A stretch of DNA of 64,000 bases from Chitinophaga sp. Ak27 (GTDB lineage: Bacteria; Bacteroidota; Bacteroidia; Chitinophagales; Chitinophagaceae). Of the stretch, positions 45,789 to 55,258 are shown in pieces. Both the position numbers and the translations under genes were made by a program. The stretch's first letter is position 1, and the number at the start of each line of letters is the position of its first letter. Below the pieces are notes generated by a model that was given only the letters and a program-made list of their open reading frames with translations, had not been told where the DNA came from and did not search any database. The stretch is taken from the NCBI RefSeq assembly GCF_012726295.1, contig NZ_JABAOB010000003.1, forward strand, positions 372,001 through 436,000, read 5' to 3'.

Positions 45789-46994
45789 ATGCTACAAGGA
45801 AAGAAAATCCTGCTGGGAGTGTCCGGCAGCATCGCTGCCTATAAGGCGGCTACCCTTACCCGGTTGCTGGTAAAGGAAGGCGCTATTGTAAAGGTGGTGA
45901 TGACGCCCGCCGCTGCCGACTTTATCACCCCGCTTACCCTGGCTACCCTTTCCAAAAACGAGGTGCCCATAAATATCAGCGACCATAGCAGCTGGAATAA
46001 CCATGTAACGCTGGGCCGCTGGGCGGATATAATGGTCGTAGCCCCCGCTTCCGCCAACACCATCGCTAAAATGGCTTCCGGCTTTTGTGATAACCTCTTA
46101 CTGGCTGTATACCTCTCCGCTACCTGCCCGGTAATGTTTGCCCCTGCGATGGACGAGGACATGTGGCATCACCCGGCTACCCGCCGCAATGTGGATAAAC
46201 TCGTCTCCTACGGAAATCAACAGATACCGGTCGCCGCCGGGGAACTGGCCAGTGGGCTCTTTGGAGAAGGCCGCATGGCCGAACCTGAACAGATAGTGGC
46301 CTGCCTGCAACAGCATTTTCAACAAAAAGTAACTGTAAATAAACCACTTGGCGGAAAAACAGCGATTGTTACCGCCGGTCCCACGATAGAACATATTGAC
46401 CCGGTACGGTATATCAGCAACCATTCGAGCGGAAAAATGGGTATCGCTATTGCCGAAGCCCTGGCTGATGCCGGCGCCAACGTGCAACTGGTACTGGGGC
46501 CTACGCCCCAGCAAACCAACCACCCCGGTATTACCACTACCCGCATTCAAACAGCCCAGGAAATGTTTGAAGCTGTAACGGCCCGCTTTTCCCAGGCCGA
46601 TATCGTAGTGGCCGCGGCAGCCGTGGCAGATTACCGCCCAGCTAACATAGCCGATAAAAAAATTAAGAAAGGAGAGGCGCAGTTGCATATTGACCTGGAA
46701 AAAACGCCCGACATCCTCCGTTCACTGGGAGATACCAAAACGCAACAGCTGCTGGTAGGCTTTTCACTGGAAACCAACAACGAAAAGGAGTATGCCCTCA
46801 AAAAACTCCGGGAAAAACACCTGGATATGATCGTGATGAACTCACTGGCCGATGCTGGTGCAGGCTTTAACTATGATACCAACAAAATAACCCTGTTTGA
46901 TAAAAATGGCCGGGAACAAAGCTTTCCATTGAAATCTAAACAGGTCGTGGCGCAGGATATTGTTTCCGCTATAATAGAATTGCAACATGCATAA
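45789..46994 (+). CDS. coaBC: Bifunctional phosphopantothenoylcysteine decarboxylase / phosphopantothenate-cysteine ligase
   Basis: From 45789 the product has 401 residues, [20 protein letters not shown], which aligns with the usual N-terminus; ATGs at 45768 and 45774 are possible. The flavoprotein decarboxylase half shows [14 protein letters not shown] with the active histidine, [12 protein letters not shown] and APAMDEDMW. The ligase half begins [19 protein letters not shown] and has [10 protein letters not shown]. Together they turn phosphopantothenate and cysteine into phosphopantetheine for coenzyme A. It overlaps the next gene by 8 bases. Confidence 0.94.
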   Translation: MLQGKKILLGVSGSIAAYKAATLTRLLVKEGAIVKVVMTPAAADFITPLTLATLSKNEVPINISDHSSWNNHVTLGRWADIMVVAPASANTIAKMASGFCDNLLLAVYLSATCPVMFAPAMDEDMWHHPATRRNVDKLVSYGNQQIPVAAGELASGLFGEGRMAEPEQIVACLQQHFQQKVTVNKPLGGKTAIVTAGPTIEHIDPVRYISNHSSGKMGIAIAEALADAGANVQLVLGPTPQQTNHPGITTTRIQTAQEMFEAVTARFSQADIVVAAAAVADYRPANIADKKIKKGEAQLHIDLEKTPDILRSLGDTKTQQLLVGFSLETNNEKEYALKKLREKHLDMIVMNSLADAGAGFNYDTNKITLFDKNGREQSFPLKSKQVVAQDIVSAIIELQHA

Positions 46995-47916
46995 ACGTTT
47001 CCCGTTACTTCTGCTGCTGGCTGGCGCATTGATCCTATACTGCCGCCGCCCCGCCCAGGCCCAGGAAATCAGGGCCAACGTATCTGTGGTAGCCGCCCAG
47101 GTACAAGGCGTAGACAAGAAAATATTTACTACCCTGCAAAATTCCATCAGGGAATTTCTCAACAACCGTCACTGGGCCAACGACGCATTTACCCCGGCCG
47201 AACGGATTGAATGCAATTTCCTGCTGAATGTAACCGGCACTATAGGCTCCGACACTTATAAGGCCAGTCTCACCATACAGGCCACCCGGCCCGTATACAA
47301 TGCCAGTTACGTGACCAGTTTGATGAACATCCAGGACAACAGCGTTGTATTCCGGTACGTAGAGTTTCAACAGCTGGAGTTCAGCGATACCCGGATTGTA
47401 GGCAATGATCCGCTGTCATCAAATCTCACCGCTATCCTGGCCTATTATGTGAATATTATACTGGGACTGGATTATGACTCATTTTCTCCCCGTGGCGGTG
47501 ACCCGTATTTTAAAAAGGCGCTGAATATTGTGAATAATGCGCCAGATGGGAAGGAAATCAGCGGCTGGAAAGCCTTTGAAGGGAATCGTAATCGTTACTG
47601 GCTGCAGGACAACCTGCTGAATGCCAAGTTCCTCCAGTTCCACGATGTGATGTACCAATACCACCGTCAGGGATTGGATGTAATGTACGATGATGTAGCC
47701 AAGGGACGTGCAGCGATACTGAATTGCCTGAATATGTTATATTCCATTCACCAGGATATTCCCAATTCTATGCTGATGCAGGTATTTTTTGCTGCAAAAG
47801 GGGAAGAATTACAGAAATTATTTGCGAAAGCAATGCCACAGGAAAGAAGCCGTGCAGCGGAGTTACTGTCCCAGATGGATGTACCCAATGCACAACGGTA
47901 TCAACAGATGAAATAA
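46987..47916 (+). CDS. DUF4835 family exported protein
   Basis: 309 residues with a signal peptide (about 1-26, ending AQAQ). The body matches the DUF4835 pattern: EIRANVSVVAAQVQGVDKKI, QNSIREFLNNRHWAND, ECNFLLNVTG, YVEFQQLEF and LDYDSFSPRGGDPYFKKAL. The family is restricted to Bacteroidota and sits next to coaBC in many of them; its role is unknown, with envelope function likely. It overlaps coaBC by 8 bases and precedes a DUF4296 lipoprotein gene by 44 bases. Confidence 0.88.
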   Translation: MHKRFPLLLLLAGALILYCRRPAQAQEIRANVSVVAAQVQGVDKKIFTTLQNSIREFLNNRHWANDAFTPAERIECNFLLNVTGTIGSDTYKASLTIQATRPVYNASYVTSLMNIQDNSVVFRYVEFQQLEFSDTRIVGNDPLSSNLTAILAYYVNIILGLDYDSFSPRGGDPYFKKALNIVNNAPDGKEISGWKAFEGNRNRYWLQDNLLNAKFLQFHDVMYQYHRQGLDVMYDDVAKGRAAILNCLNMLYSIHQDIPNSMLMQVFFAAKGEELQKLFAKAMPQERSRAAELLSQMDVPNAQRYQQMK

Positions 47917-47960
47917 TGGCGGAAGGAAGCATATCTGCCTGCTAAAAGTGAAATGCGATA

Positions 47961-48455
47961 ATGAAGAATATAATAAAATATATCCCCCTGGCTTTATTGG
48001 TGCTGTTTATATTTGCCTGCGGAGAGGGGGACAAAGTACCGGGTAAATATCTTTCGAAAGATAAAATGAGCAGCATTATGACAGATATGTCTATTGCAGA
48101 TGCTTATAGTAATGAGCTGCAGGTACAGCAAAATACAACCTATTCTCCCAACTACGATTCTGTGAGACAGGAAAAGGTGAAGATCTATTATAAGCAGATA
48201 CTTGATTTGCATAAAGTGACAGTGCATGAATTTATGGATAGTTACCGCTATTATGAATCGCATCCCAGCAGGTTGAAAGAGGTATTGGAGATGGTGCAGA
48301 ATAATATTTCCAACAAGAAGCAAAAGCTGGGTAACCCGATAGAAGAAAATGCGCCGGTCCGCTATCGTTTGAAGAGTATTTTTCCTTATGCCGACAGTGT
48401 GATATTAGTTCCCAGGATGGACACGATGCGGCCCTTTGTTAAGCGGCAGCAATAA
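47961..48455 (+). CDS. DUF4296 family lipoprotein
   Basis: 164 residues with lipobox LFIFACG (Cys20). The segment YLSKDKMSSIMTDMSIADAY, then a tyrosine/lysine-rich helical part (YYKQILDLHKVTVHEFMDSY) matches DUF4296, a family of small Bacteroidota lipoproteins of unknown function. It stands in the same direction as coaBC and DUF4835 upstream and the CoA transferase genes 18 bases downstream, so it is probably part of one transcript. Confidence 0.82.
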   Translation: MKNIIKYIPLALLVLFIFACGEGDKVPGKYLSKDKMSSIMTDMSIADAYSNELQVQQNTTYSPNYDSVRQEKVKIYYKQILDLHKVTVHEFMDSYRYYESHPSRLKEVLEMVQNNISNKKQKLGNPIEENAPVRYRLKSIFPYADSVILVPRMDTMRPFVKRQQ

Positions 48456-48473
48456 TCTATAAAACACCAAAAC

Positions 48474-49166
48474 ATGAAGAAAGTAGTAGCTAATGCCGAT
48501 GAAGCGATACAGGATATCCAGGATGGCGCAGTGCTGATGCTGGGAGGATTTGGTTTGTGTGGTATTCCGGAAAACTGTATTACTGCGTTGGTAAAGAAAG
48601 CCGTAAAAGGATTGACCTGTATTTCCAACAATGCAGGTGTTGATGACTTTGGCCTGGGGCTGTTATTGAAAACACGGCAAATCCGGAAAATGATGTCGTC
48701 TTATGTAGGCGAAAATGCAGAATTTGAGCGGCAGTTACTGGCCGGAGAGCTAGAAGTAGACCTGATTCCCCAGGGTACCCTGGCCACCCGGATCCAGATG
48801 GCAGGTATGGGTATTCCAGCCTTCTTTACACCTGCCGGTTATGGTACCGAAGTGGCGGAAGGTAAAGAAGTAAGGGTATTTAACGGAAAACCCCATTTGA
48901 TGGAGCTGGCCCTGCATGCTGATTTCGCTATTGTGAAGGCCTGGAAGGGCGATACAATGGGTAACCTGGTATTCCGTAAAACTACGAGGAATTTCAGTTC
49001 CTCTATGGCCAGAGCCGGACAAATTACGATTGCAGAGGTAGAACACCTGGTACAGCCGGGAGAGCTGGACCCGGACAACATCCACGTACCGGGTATTTAT
49101 GTGCACCGCATCTTCCGGGGCGGTAACTATGAAAAACGGATTGAACGCAGAACCGTTAAGATCTAG
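48474..49166 (+). CDS. scoA: 3-oxoacid CoA-transferase subunit A
   Basis: 230 residues. Family I CoA transferase alpha subunit: glycine-rich [50 protein letters not shown] and [13 protein letters not shown]. With subunit B it moves CoA between succinyl-CoA and 3-oxoacids, allowing use of acetoacetate. The beta gene follows 36 bases later; a short lipoprotein gene precedes it. Confidence 0.93.
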   Translation: MKKVVANADEAIQDIQDGAVLMLGGFGLCGIPENCITALVKKAVKGLTCISNNAGVDDFGLGLLLKTRQIRKMMSSYVGENAEFERQLLAGELEVDLIPQGTLATRIQMAGMGIPAFFTPAGYGTEVAEGKEVRVFNGKPHLMELALHADFAIVKAWKGDTMGNLVFRKTTRNFSSSMARAGQITIAEVEHLVQPGELDPDNIHVPGIYVHRIFRGGNYEKRIERRTVKI

Positions 49167-49202
49167 TTCATCAAATTTTCCACTCTTCAAATCTGAAATT
49201 TT

Positions 49203-49859
49203 ATGTCGCTCGATAAATATGGTATCGCCAAAAGAATAGCGCAGGAGCTGCGGGACGGTATGTATGTTAACCTGGGTATTGGTATCCCAACACTCGTATC
49301 CAATTACATTCCGGCAGGAGTGTCTATTATGCTGCAATCAGAAAACGGCATACTGGGCATGGGGCCTTACCCGGCAGCAGAAGATATAGATGCAGACCTG
49401 ATCAATGCCGGTAAGGAAACTGTTACCTTATTGCCGGGTGGAAGTTTTTTTGATTCTTCCGAGAGCTTCGGCATGATCCGCGCGGGGAAAGTAGACCTCA
49501 CCGTACTAGGTGCAATGGAAGTTGCTGATAACGGTGATATTGCCAACTGGAAAATCCCGGGAAAGATGGTAAAGGGAATGGGGGGCGCCATGGACCTGGT
49601 AGCATCGGCACGTAATATTATCGTAGCCATGATGCATACCAATCCTAAGGGAGAAAGTAAATTACTGCCCCAGTGTACGCTGCCATTAACCGGTGTGAAC
49701 TGTGTAAAGAAGGTTGTAACAGAGCTAGCTGTACTGGATGTTACTCCTGACGGCTTTAAGCTGCTGGAGCGTGCACCTGGTGTGAGTGTGGACGAAATTC
49801 GTGCTAAAACAGCCGGCAGATTAATTATAACAGGTGAAATTCCCGAGATGAAAATCTGA
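49203..49859 (+). CDS. scoB: 3-oxoacid CoA-transferase subunit B
   Basis: 218 residues. The catalytic glutamate is E47 in [13 protein letters not shown], which forms the glutamyl-CoA thioester. Other family segments are [35 protein letters not shown] and GAMDLV. It acts with the preceding subunit A. A terminator follows 26 bases after the stop. Confidence 0.93.
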   Translation: MSLDKYGIAKRIAQELRDGMYVNLGIGIPTLVSNYIPAGVSIMLQSENGILGMGPYPAAEDIDADLINAGKETVTLLPGGSFFDSSESFGMIRAGKVDLTVLGAMEVADNGDIANWKIPGKMVKGMGGAMDLVASARNIIVAMMHTNPKGESKLLPQCTLPLTGVNCVKKVVTELAVLDVTPDGFKLLERAPGVSVDEIRAKTAGRLIITGEIPEMKI

Positions 49860-49885
49860 CAGGAGAATTGCGTATATACGTTACC

Positions 49886-49927
49886 GTGCCCCTGCGCCTT
49901 TATAGGAAGCAGGGGCACTTTATTTTA
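49886..49927 (+). terminator. Intrinsic terminator of scoAB
   Basis: Perfect 10-bp stem GTGCCCCTGC / GCAGGGGCAC (49886-49918) with a further CCT/AGG pairing in the loop, then TTTATTTT. Confidence 0.88.
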
Positions 49928-50176
49928 CGAAGTGGCCATTTTTATACTAAATGTTAAATATGAATGTTTGTGGCTTTATATATCTAAAAGATCGATATAA
50001 TTTAATTCTTCATGCCGGATAAACCGGATAAAGATGTTGGGAAAGAAATGTATGGTACTGTTTGTATCAGATATTTTGTATCTCCATACATATTTTCCTG
50101 AAATAAAATCCGGAAATCTCAAAGTTCAAAAATCGCCAAATTAGTGGTAACTTTCACCTTGCTAAAATAGTTCGAG
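49928..50176. other. Intergenic region before the aminotransferase gene
   Basis: About 250 AT-rich bases. A direct repeat CCGGATAAACCGGATAA lies near 50013-50030. TAACTTTC near 50149 resembles a -7 box with one mismatch. A 35-codon open frame from about 50035 has no support. Confidence 0.4.
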
Positions 50177-51016
50177 GTGCAAGTTGGATTTCTTTGTTAT
50201 AATGGTAAATATATTCCTGCGGCAGACCCGATTTTTACTGCGGACAATCGTTCCTTCAGATATGGGGATGGTTTCTTTGAAACGCTGAAAGTATACCAGG
50301 GCCATGTATTACTGGCCGATCTCCATTTTGAACGACTGCTCGCCAGTTTACACTTGTTACACTTCGACATTCCTGCTAATTTTACCAAGGCATTTTTTGT
50401 TAAGCAGATCACTGACCTCTGCGCTAAAAACAACGTGTCGCACCTGGCACGCGTACGGCTAGCTATATTCCGCTCTGACGGCGGTTTATACGACCCCGTC
50501 AATAATTTGCCCAACTATATTATCCAATGCTGGGAACTAAGTAAATCAGTATTGGAGTTAAATCAAAATGGCCTGGTAATAGACATTTTCCCGGATGTGA
50601 AAAAGAGTTGCGACAAGCTCTCTTCCATCAAATCTAACAACTGCCTGCCTTATGTAATGGCGGCTATGTACGCCAAACAACACCGGCTGAATGAAGCGAT
50701 CCTGCTGAACCAGTATGGCCGTGTGGCAGACAGCACCATCGCCAATGTATTCATTGTTCGGAACAAAGTGTTGTATACACCGCCTACTTCTGAAGGAGGC
50801 GTATGTGGCGTCATGCGTAAATACCTGTTGCAAACAGAATTGCCCTTTAAAGTGGAAGAGCGCGCATTGGATATTGATGACCTGGAAATGGCAGACGAAA
50901 TCTTCCTGACCAATGCCATTTATGGCATTCGATGGGTAGGCGTTTTCCGCGACAGCAGCTATGGCAACGCCACCGCTGCTATCTTACATGAAGTACTGCA
51001 TGAAGGAATGTTGTAG
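50177..51016 (+). CDS. Class IV aminotransferase (4-amino-4-deoxychorismate lyase-like)
   Basis: 279 residues, fold-type IV PLP enzyme. Near the N-terminus RSFRYGDGFFETLKV, the PLP lysine in SIKSNNCLPYVMAA, and LLNQYGRVADSTIANVFIV with the later PPTSEGGVCGVMRKYLL fit the PabC / branched-chain / D-amino acid aminotransferase superfamily. ADC lyase makes p-aminobenzoate for folate, but the subfamily cannot be fixed by eye. The start is a GTG at 50177; an in-frame stop lies two codons further upstream. The photolyase gene follows 17 bases later. Confidence 0.85.
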   Translation: MQVGFLCYNGKYIPAADPIFTADNRSFRYGDGFFETLKVYQGHVLLADLHFERLLASLHLLHFDIPANFTKAFFVKQITDLCAKNNVSHLARVRLAIFRSDGGLYDPVNNLPNYIIQCWELSKSVLELNQNGLVIDIFPDVKKSCDKLSSIKSNNCLPYVMAAMYAKQHRLNEAILLNQYGRVADSTIANVFIVRNKVLYTPPTSEGGVCGVMRKYLLQTELPFKVEERALDIDDLEMADEIFLTNAIYGIRWVGVFRDSSYGNATAAILHEVLHEGML

Positions 51017-51033
51017 CTAAATCACCTGTTTGC

Positions 51034-52338
51034 ATGAAGCCTGAAGTAAGTTTATGCTGGTTCCGCCGTGACCTGCGGCTGGATGACCAGGCCGCATTTT
51101 ATTATGCATTACGCTCCGGAAAACCGGTGGTGCCTGTATTCATATTTGATACGAATATATTGGATGACCTGGAATACAAACAGGATCAGCGCTTACAGTT
51201 TATTTACCAGGCATTGGAAGATATGCAACGGAAACTGGTACCCAATGGCGCCTCCCTGGATATCTTTTACGGTACGCCCGCCGCTGCTTTTGCGCACTGG
51301 ACCCATCGGTATAATGTAACCGCAGTATATACCAATCATGACTACGAACCTTACGCGAAAGAGCGCGACGCCTTGGTGGCAAAGGAGCTCCGCGAAAAAG
51401 GCATCTCCTTTCATAGCTATAAAGACCAGGTGATCCTCGACCGGAATGAGGTATTGAAAGATAACGGGGAGCCATATACGATATTTACGCCGTACAGCCG
51501 GAAGTGGCACGATACGTTAACTGCCTTTCATTTGAAGCCTTATCCCTGCCACCGTTATATCAGGCAATTATACCAGCAACCGGCGTTGCGGTTTCCTTCC
51601 CTGGAGGAAATGGGTTTTGTGGCAGGAGACACACATTTCCCAGCAAACGTATTGCCGGAAGCGCTGATCCGCGGGTACGACAAAACGCGCGACTTTCCTG
51701 CTGTGGCGGGCACTTCCAGGATAGGTGTTCATTTGCGTTTTGGAACTGTTAGCATCCGTGCGCTGATGCACCTGGCTTTACAACTCAACGATACTTTTGC
51801 CAAAGAGCTGATATGGCGGGAGTTTTATCAGATGATACTCTGGCATTTTCCGCATGTTGTAGGGCATTCGTTTAAGAAGGAATACGATAAGATTCATTGG
51901 CGTAATAATGAACAGGAATTTGAGCGCTGGTGTAAAGGCGAAACAGGCTATCCTATTGTGGATGCAGGTATGCGTGAACTCAATGCTACCGGTTACATGC
52001 ACAACCGTGTACGCATGATTACCGCGAGTTTTTTAACGAAGCATTTATTGATAGACTGGCGCTGGGGAGAAGCATATTTTGCGGCTAAATTATTAGACTA
52101 CGATTTAGCCGCCAACAATGGAGGCTGGCAATGGGCGGCTGGTTCAGGCTGCGATGCCGCTCCTTATTTCAGGGTATTTAATCCCACTTTACAAACGCAA
52201 AAATTTGATAAAGACCTGCAATATATACGTAAGTGGGTGCCGGAATTTGAAGCACTTACTTATGTGAAGCCGATCGTATCACATGAGGTAGCAAGGAAGC
52301 GGGCATTGGAAGTATACGGGAAAGCGCTGAAACCCTAG
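51034..52338 (+). CDS. phrB: Deoxyribodipyrimidine photolyase (cryptochrome/photolyase family)
   Basis: 434 residues. The N-terminal antenna domain starts LCWFRRDLRLDDQAAFYYAL. The C-terminal FAD-binding domain shows ELIWREFYQMILWHFPH, WCKGETGYPIVDAGMREL, MHNRVRMITASFLTKHLLIDWRWGE (about residues 326-350) and DYDLAANNGGWQWAAGSG. The enzyme repairs UV-induced cyclobutane pyrimidine dimers using blue light. It is close behind the aminotransferase gene and could share its transcript; a stem-loop follows at 52341. Confidence 0.94.
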   Translation: MKPEVSLCWFRRDLRLDDQAAFYYALRSGKPVVPVFIFDTNILDDLEYKQDQRLQFIYQALEDMQRKLVPNGASLDIFYGTPAAAFAHWTHRYNVTAVYTNHDYEPYAKERDALVAKELREKGISFHSYKDQVILDRNEVLKDNGEPYTIFTPYSRKWHDTLTAFHLKPYPCHRYIRQLYQQPALRFPSLEEMGFVAGDTHFPANVLPEALIRGYDKTRDFPAVAGTSRIGVHLRFGTVSIRALMHLALQLNDTFAKELIWREFYQMILWHFPHVVGHSFKKEYDKIHWRNNEQEFERWCKGETGYPIVDAGMRELNATGYMHNRVRMITASFLTKHLLIDWRWGEAYFAAKLLDYDLAANNGGWQWAAGSGCDAAPYFRVFNPTLQTQKFDKDLQYIRKWVPEFEALTYVKPIVSHEVARKRALEVYGKALKP

Positions 52339-52340
52339 AA

Positions 52341-52372
52341 AGCAAAGCGGAGATCGATGATCCCCGCTTGCT
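52341..52372. terminator. Stem-loop at the phrB / mqnD convergent junction
   Basis: Arms AGCAAAGCGGAGATC and GATCCCCGCTTGCT pair over about 14 bases with one bulge and one mismatch around loop GAT. No clear T run follows on either strand, so termination function is uncertain. Confidence 0.45.
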
Positions 52373-52427
52373 GTAGATGGTTGTTATTATAGTAACACTG
52401 ATTTGAATTTTATTGAAAAAGGCTGGT

Positions 52428-53225
52428 TTAAGAACGGATTTTTTCCGCTGCCTGCATCAGTGCAGTCACGGCTGCCTTCCCCTCCTGGCCTAAGTCCAGG
52501 CTAAAGTCATTTACATACAGATCGATATGCTGACGCATTACCTGTTCATCCATCTCCTGGGCATGTGATTTTACATAGTCGGAGAGCTGTGGATAAGTGG
52601 TGTAGCTATTTTGCAAACTTTGGTGAATAAGTTGATCGAGTTGGTGGCGGATCGCTTCCGGCACATCTTTCCGGATAAAGATGCCACCCAGCGGGATAGG
52701 ATTGCCGGTAGTCTGCTCCCAGAATTCGCCCATGTCCATAAGTTTTACCAGGCCTTTCAGTTGGTAGGTAAAGCGGTTTTCGTGGATGATTACGCCGGCA
52801 TCTACATCGCCATTTAATACGGCATTTTCGATTTCGGAGAATACCATGATCTTTTTATTTTTCGCCTCGGGGAATGCGATGGAGAACAGGAGATTAGCGG
52901 TAGTATTTTCCCCCGGAATGGCAATGCGCAGGTTTTTGATCTCTTCTCTCGGGATGTCGTTCCTGGCAATGAGTAAAGGGCCGCAACCGCGTCCCAGTGC
53001 ACTACCGCTGTTGAGCAGATCGTATTGATCTTTTACTTTAAGGTATACAGCAAAGCTCAGTTTCGTAATGGCTAGTTTACCCTGTAAAGCCCAGTTGTTG
53101 AGTGTTTCCACATCTTCGAGGTGGGTGTCGAAGGTAAAATCTTTTGTATCTATTTTTTTATTCACCAATGCGTCAAAGATGAAGGTATCATTTGGGCAGG
53201 GTGAAAATCCTAGCGATAAATGCAT
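52428..53225 (-). CDS. mqnD: 1,4-dihydroxy-6-naphthoate synthase MqnD
   Basis: From the ATG at 53225 the product has 265 residues, MHLSLGFSPCPNDTFIFDAL, the standard MqnD N-terminus; the TTG at 53234 is not needed. Further family signs are ITKLSFAVYLKVKDQY, SGSALGRGCGPLLIA, NTTANLLFSIAFPEA and DAGVIIHENRFTY. It converts cyclic dehypoxanthinyl futalosine to the naphthoate precursor of menaquinone. The futalosine hydrolase gene mqnB lies 24 bases upstream on the same strand. Confidence 0.93.
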   Translation of the reverse strand: MHLSLGFSPCPNDTFIFDALVNKKIDTKDFTFDTHLEDVETLNNWALQGKLAITKLSFAVYLKVKDQYDLLNSGSALGRGCGPLLIARNDIPREEIKNLRIAIPGENTTANLLFSIAFPEAKNKKIMVFSEIENAVLNGDVDAGVIIHENRFTYQLKGLVKLMDMGEFWEQTTGNPIPLGGIFIRKDVPEAIRHQLDQLIHQSLQNSYTTYPQLSDYVKSHAQEMDEQVMRQHIDLYVNDFSLDLGQEGKAAVTALMQAAEKIRS

Positions 53226-53249
53226 ATGCTCCAAAATTTTATTTGCTTG

Positions 53250-53921
53250 TTATTGAATGCCGGCCAGTGTTTTCACAGTTTGCACGAGCTCTTCGTTTAA
53301 TGTTTTCACGGCCAGCGGTATTTTCCATTTGCTTTTATCCCGGATTGCTACCTGGTTGGAAATGCTCCGCAGCTGCAGGAAAGGTACGTTTTCCATCAGG
53401 CAGGCATAGTGGAAGGCGGCGCCTTCCATGCTTTCTATGTCTGGCGAATAGCGTTGTTCCAGTCGCTGTATAGTGGGTAGGCTACCGCTGACCAGGTTGA
53501 CTGTAACGCCGGTAGCGGTGGGCAGGTTGGGCTTCCAGGGGAGCCCGGAAAAGGTATTGACCAGGCCGGTGCCGGTAAAGGGCGCCTGGGAGGGCTGCCA
53601 GAGTTGTATATCAAATAAATCTTTAAACTGATCATTATCTTCTGCGCCCAGGTCGGCCAGGTATTCCTGACGGATGAGCACTACCTGTCCTAATTGCCAG
53701 TGGGGGCCAAAAGCACCGCCAATGCCTGCCTGGAGGGCGATATCGGGTTTGTGATTGGCCAGGTGCCTGCCGAGGTGGAAAGCGGTGTGCATCATGCCAA
53801 TGCCGGCGATGAGTACGTCGACTTCACAATGAGCGGCAGATAAAGTTGGGCGGTGTTGGTCCAGGAACTGTAAAAATGGCTGTATTTCCAGTGTGGTAGC
53901 CGCTGTTACCAGTAATTTCAT
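53250..53921 (-). CDS. mqnB: Futalosine hydrolase MqnB
   Basis: From 53921 the product has 223 residues, MKLLVTAATTLEIQPFLQFL. It is a nucleoside phosphorylase/hydrolase-fold protein with AGIGMMHTAFHLGRHL, GIGGAFGPHWQLGQVVLI and the active-site ESMEGAAFHYACL. It removes hypoxanthine from futalosine in the alternative menaquinone pathway. It pairs with mqnD downstream and diverges from queD. Confidence 0.9.
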   Translation of the reverse strand: MKLLVTAATTLEIQPFLQFLDQHRPTLSAAHCEVDVLIAGIGMMHTAFHLGRHLANHKPDIALQAGIGGAFGPHWQLGQVVLIRQEYLADLGAEDNDQFKDLFDIQLWQPSQAPFTGTGLVNTFSGLPWKPNLPTATGVTVNLVSGSLPTIQRLEQRYSPDIESMEGAAFHYACLMENVPFLQLRSISNQVAIRDKSKWKIPLAVKTLNEELVQTVKTLAGIQ

Positions 53922-53984
53922 GGGGTAAAAGTACGGCAAAAATGAGAGCTTCCCATGTAAAACAATTGACAGGAATTAGGATAA

Positions 53985-54017
53985 ATTGGCCTTACTCACT
54001 TAATAGTGGTATTTTTG
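53985..54017 (+). promoter_or_regulatory. Candidate promoter of queD
   Basis: ATTG (53985-53988), 21-base spacer, TATTTTTG (54010-54017). The -7 box is a full match. It predicts a start near 54024 and so supports the ATG at 54036; the in-frame ATG at 54006 lies inside the promoter. Confidence 0.5.
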
Positions 54018-54035
54018 CAAAAATTTTTTGCAATA

Positions 54036-54449
54036 ATGATTTATTTAACGCGCGTAGAGAACTTCAATGCAGCGCATAAGTTATCTAACCCGGGCTGGAG
54101 CAAAGAGAAGAACGAGGAAGTTTTTGGTAAATGTGCCAACGAAAACTGGCATGGTCATAATTACGAATTACACGTCACTATAAAAGGTAATCCAGACCCG
54201 GACACCGGGTTTGTATTTAATGCCAAGACTTTAGGAGTAATTATCCGGGATGCTGTTATTGAGAAGATTGATCATCGGAATCTCAACATGGATGTAGATT
54301 TTATGGCAGGTAAATTTACTTCCGCCGAAAACCTGTCTATTGCTATCTGGGATCAGTTGGCCAAACATCTGCCGGCAGAAGTGCAATTACATTGTATCAA
54401 GTTGTATGAGACCCCTCGCATATACGTAGAATACTACGGAGGAAAATAG
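54036..54449 (+). CDS. queD: 6-carboxytetrahydropterin synthase (QueD/PTPS family)
   Basis: From 54036 the product has 137 residues. Zinc ligands are H14 (FNAAHKL) and H39/H41 (NWHGHNYEL), and the catalytic cysteine is C33 (FGKCANEN). DHRNLNMD and KLYETPRIYVEYYG complete the family pattern. QueD turns dihydroneopterin triphosphate into carboxytetrahydropterin for queuosine; the PTPS branch is a close relative. folE, which makes its substrate from GTP, follows 51 bases later. Confidence 0.9.
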   Translation: MIYLTRVENFNAAHKLSNPGWSKEKNEEVFGKCANENWHGHNYELHVTIKGNPDPDTGFVFNAKTLGVIIRDAVIEKIDHRNLNMDVDFMAGKFTSAENLSIAIWDQLAKHLPAEVQLHCIKLYETPRIYVEYYGGK

Positions 54450-54500
54450 TGGAAACGGATACGTATATGCCGCCTTGGAATTTATTAAAATCATATAAGA

Positions 54501-55088
54501 ATGGCGTATAATAAGATTGAAACTTACGATGATAAGATCACGTCCGGTCTTGTAGAGAATTATAGGGAATGCCTGCAGTTATTGGGAGAAGATCCTGATC
54601 GGGAAGGCTTGCAAAAAACACCGGAGCGCATGGCTAAGGCGATGCAGGTGCTTACACAGGGGTATCAGTTAGATGCCAAAGCAATATTGGAAGGCGCCCG
54701 GTTTACCGAAGCATATAGTGAAATGGTGATTGTAAAGGATATAGAATTGTATTCTATGTGTGAACACCACATGTTGCCTTTTTTCGGAAAGGCGCATGTA
54801 GCCTATATTCCCAACGGATATATTACCGGCCTGAGTAAAATAGCCAGGGTCGTGGACGTATTTGCCCGCCGCCTGCAGGTACAGGAGCGCTTAACACACC
54901 AGATCCTGGATGCTATCCAGGAAACACTGGAGCCACAAGGCGTGGCTGTAGTAATCGAAGCCCAGCATCTCTGTATGATGATGCGGGGGGTACAAAAGCA
55001 AAACTCTGTTACCACTACTTCCGCCTTCAGCGGACAATTTGAGAACGGTACTACCAGGGCCGAATTCCTCAAGCTGATAGGCAGATAA
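54501..55088 (+). CDS. folE: GTP cyclohydrolase I FolE
   Basis: 195 residues. Zinc-binding residues lie in [20 protein letters not shown] and in [39 protein letters not shown] is the conserved core. It converts GTP to dihydroneopterin triphosphate, used both for folate and by the adjacent QueD for deazapurine synthesis. Confidence 0.97.
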   Translation: MAYNKIETYDDKITSGLVENYRECLQLLGEDPDREGLQKTPERMAKAMQVLTQGYQLDAKAILEGARFTEAYSEMVIVKDIELYSMCEHHMLPFFGKAHVAYIPNGYITGLSKIARVVDVFARRLQVQERLTHQILDAIQETLEPQGVAVVIEAQHLCMMMRGVQKQNSVTTTSAFSGQFENGTTRAEFLKLIGR

Positions 55089-55209
55089 GAAAGCATTATA
55101 CCTATTTTAGGGACGCTCAGATTTTATTTTTGGGATAGCGCTGCTACGCAGTGCTACCAGGAAAGATGAAATTTGAGGGTCCCTAAATAATTTATAATTC
55201 TTTTACTTG

Positions 55210-55217
55210 TATATTTG
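55210..55217 (+). promoter_or_regulatory. Candidate -7 element of fabD
   Basis: TATATTTG matches the -7 consensus and lies about 40 bases before the fabD ATG. No clear -33 box is found. Confidence 0.35.
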
Positions 55218-55258
55218 GAAAATTTTAATTTGATAAGCTAAAACTATAATATCTCCAC

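Noticed and set aside
50035-50142. 35-codon open frame before the aminotransferase gene
   Set aside because: No ribosome or codon support; the composition is that of AT-rich spacer DNA.
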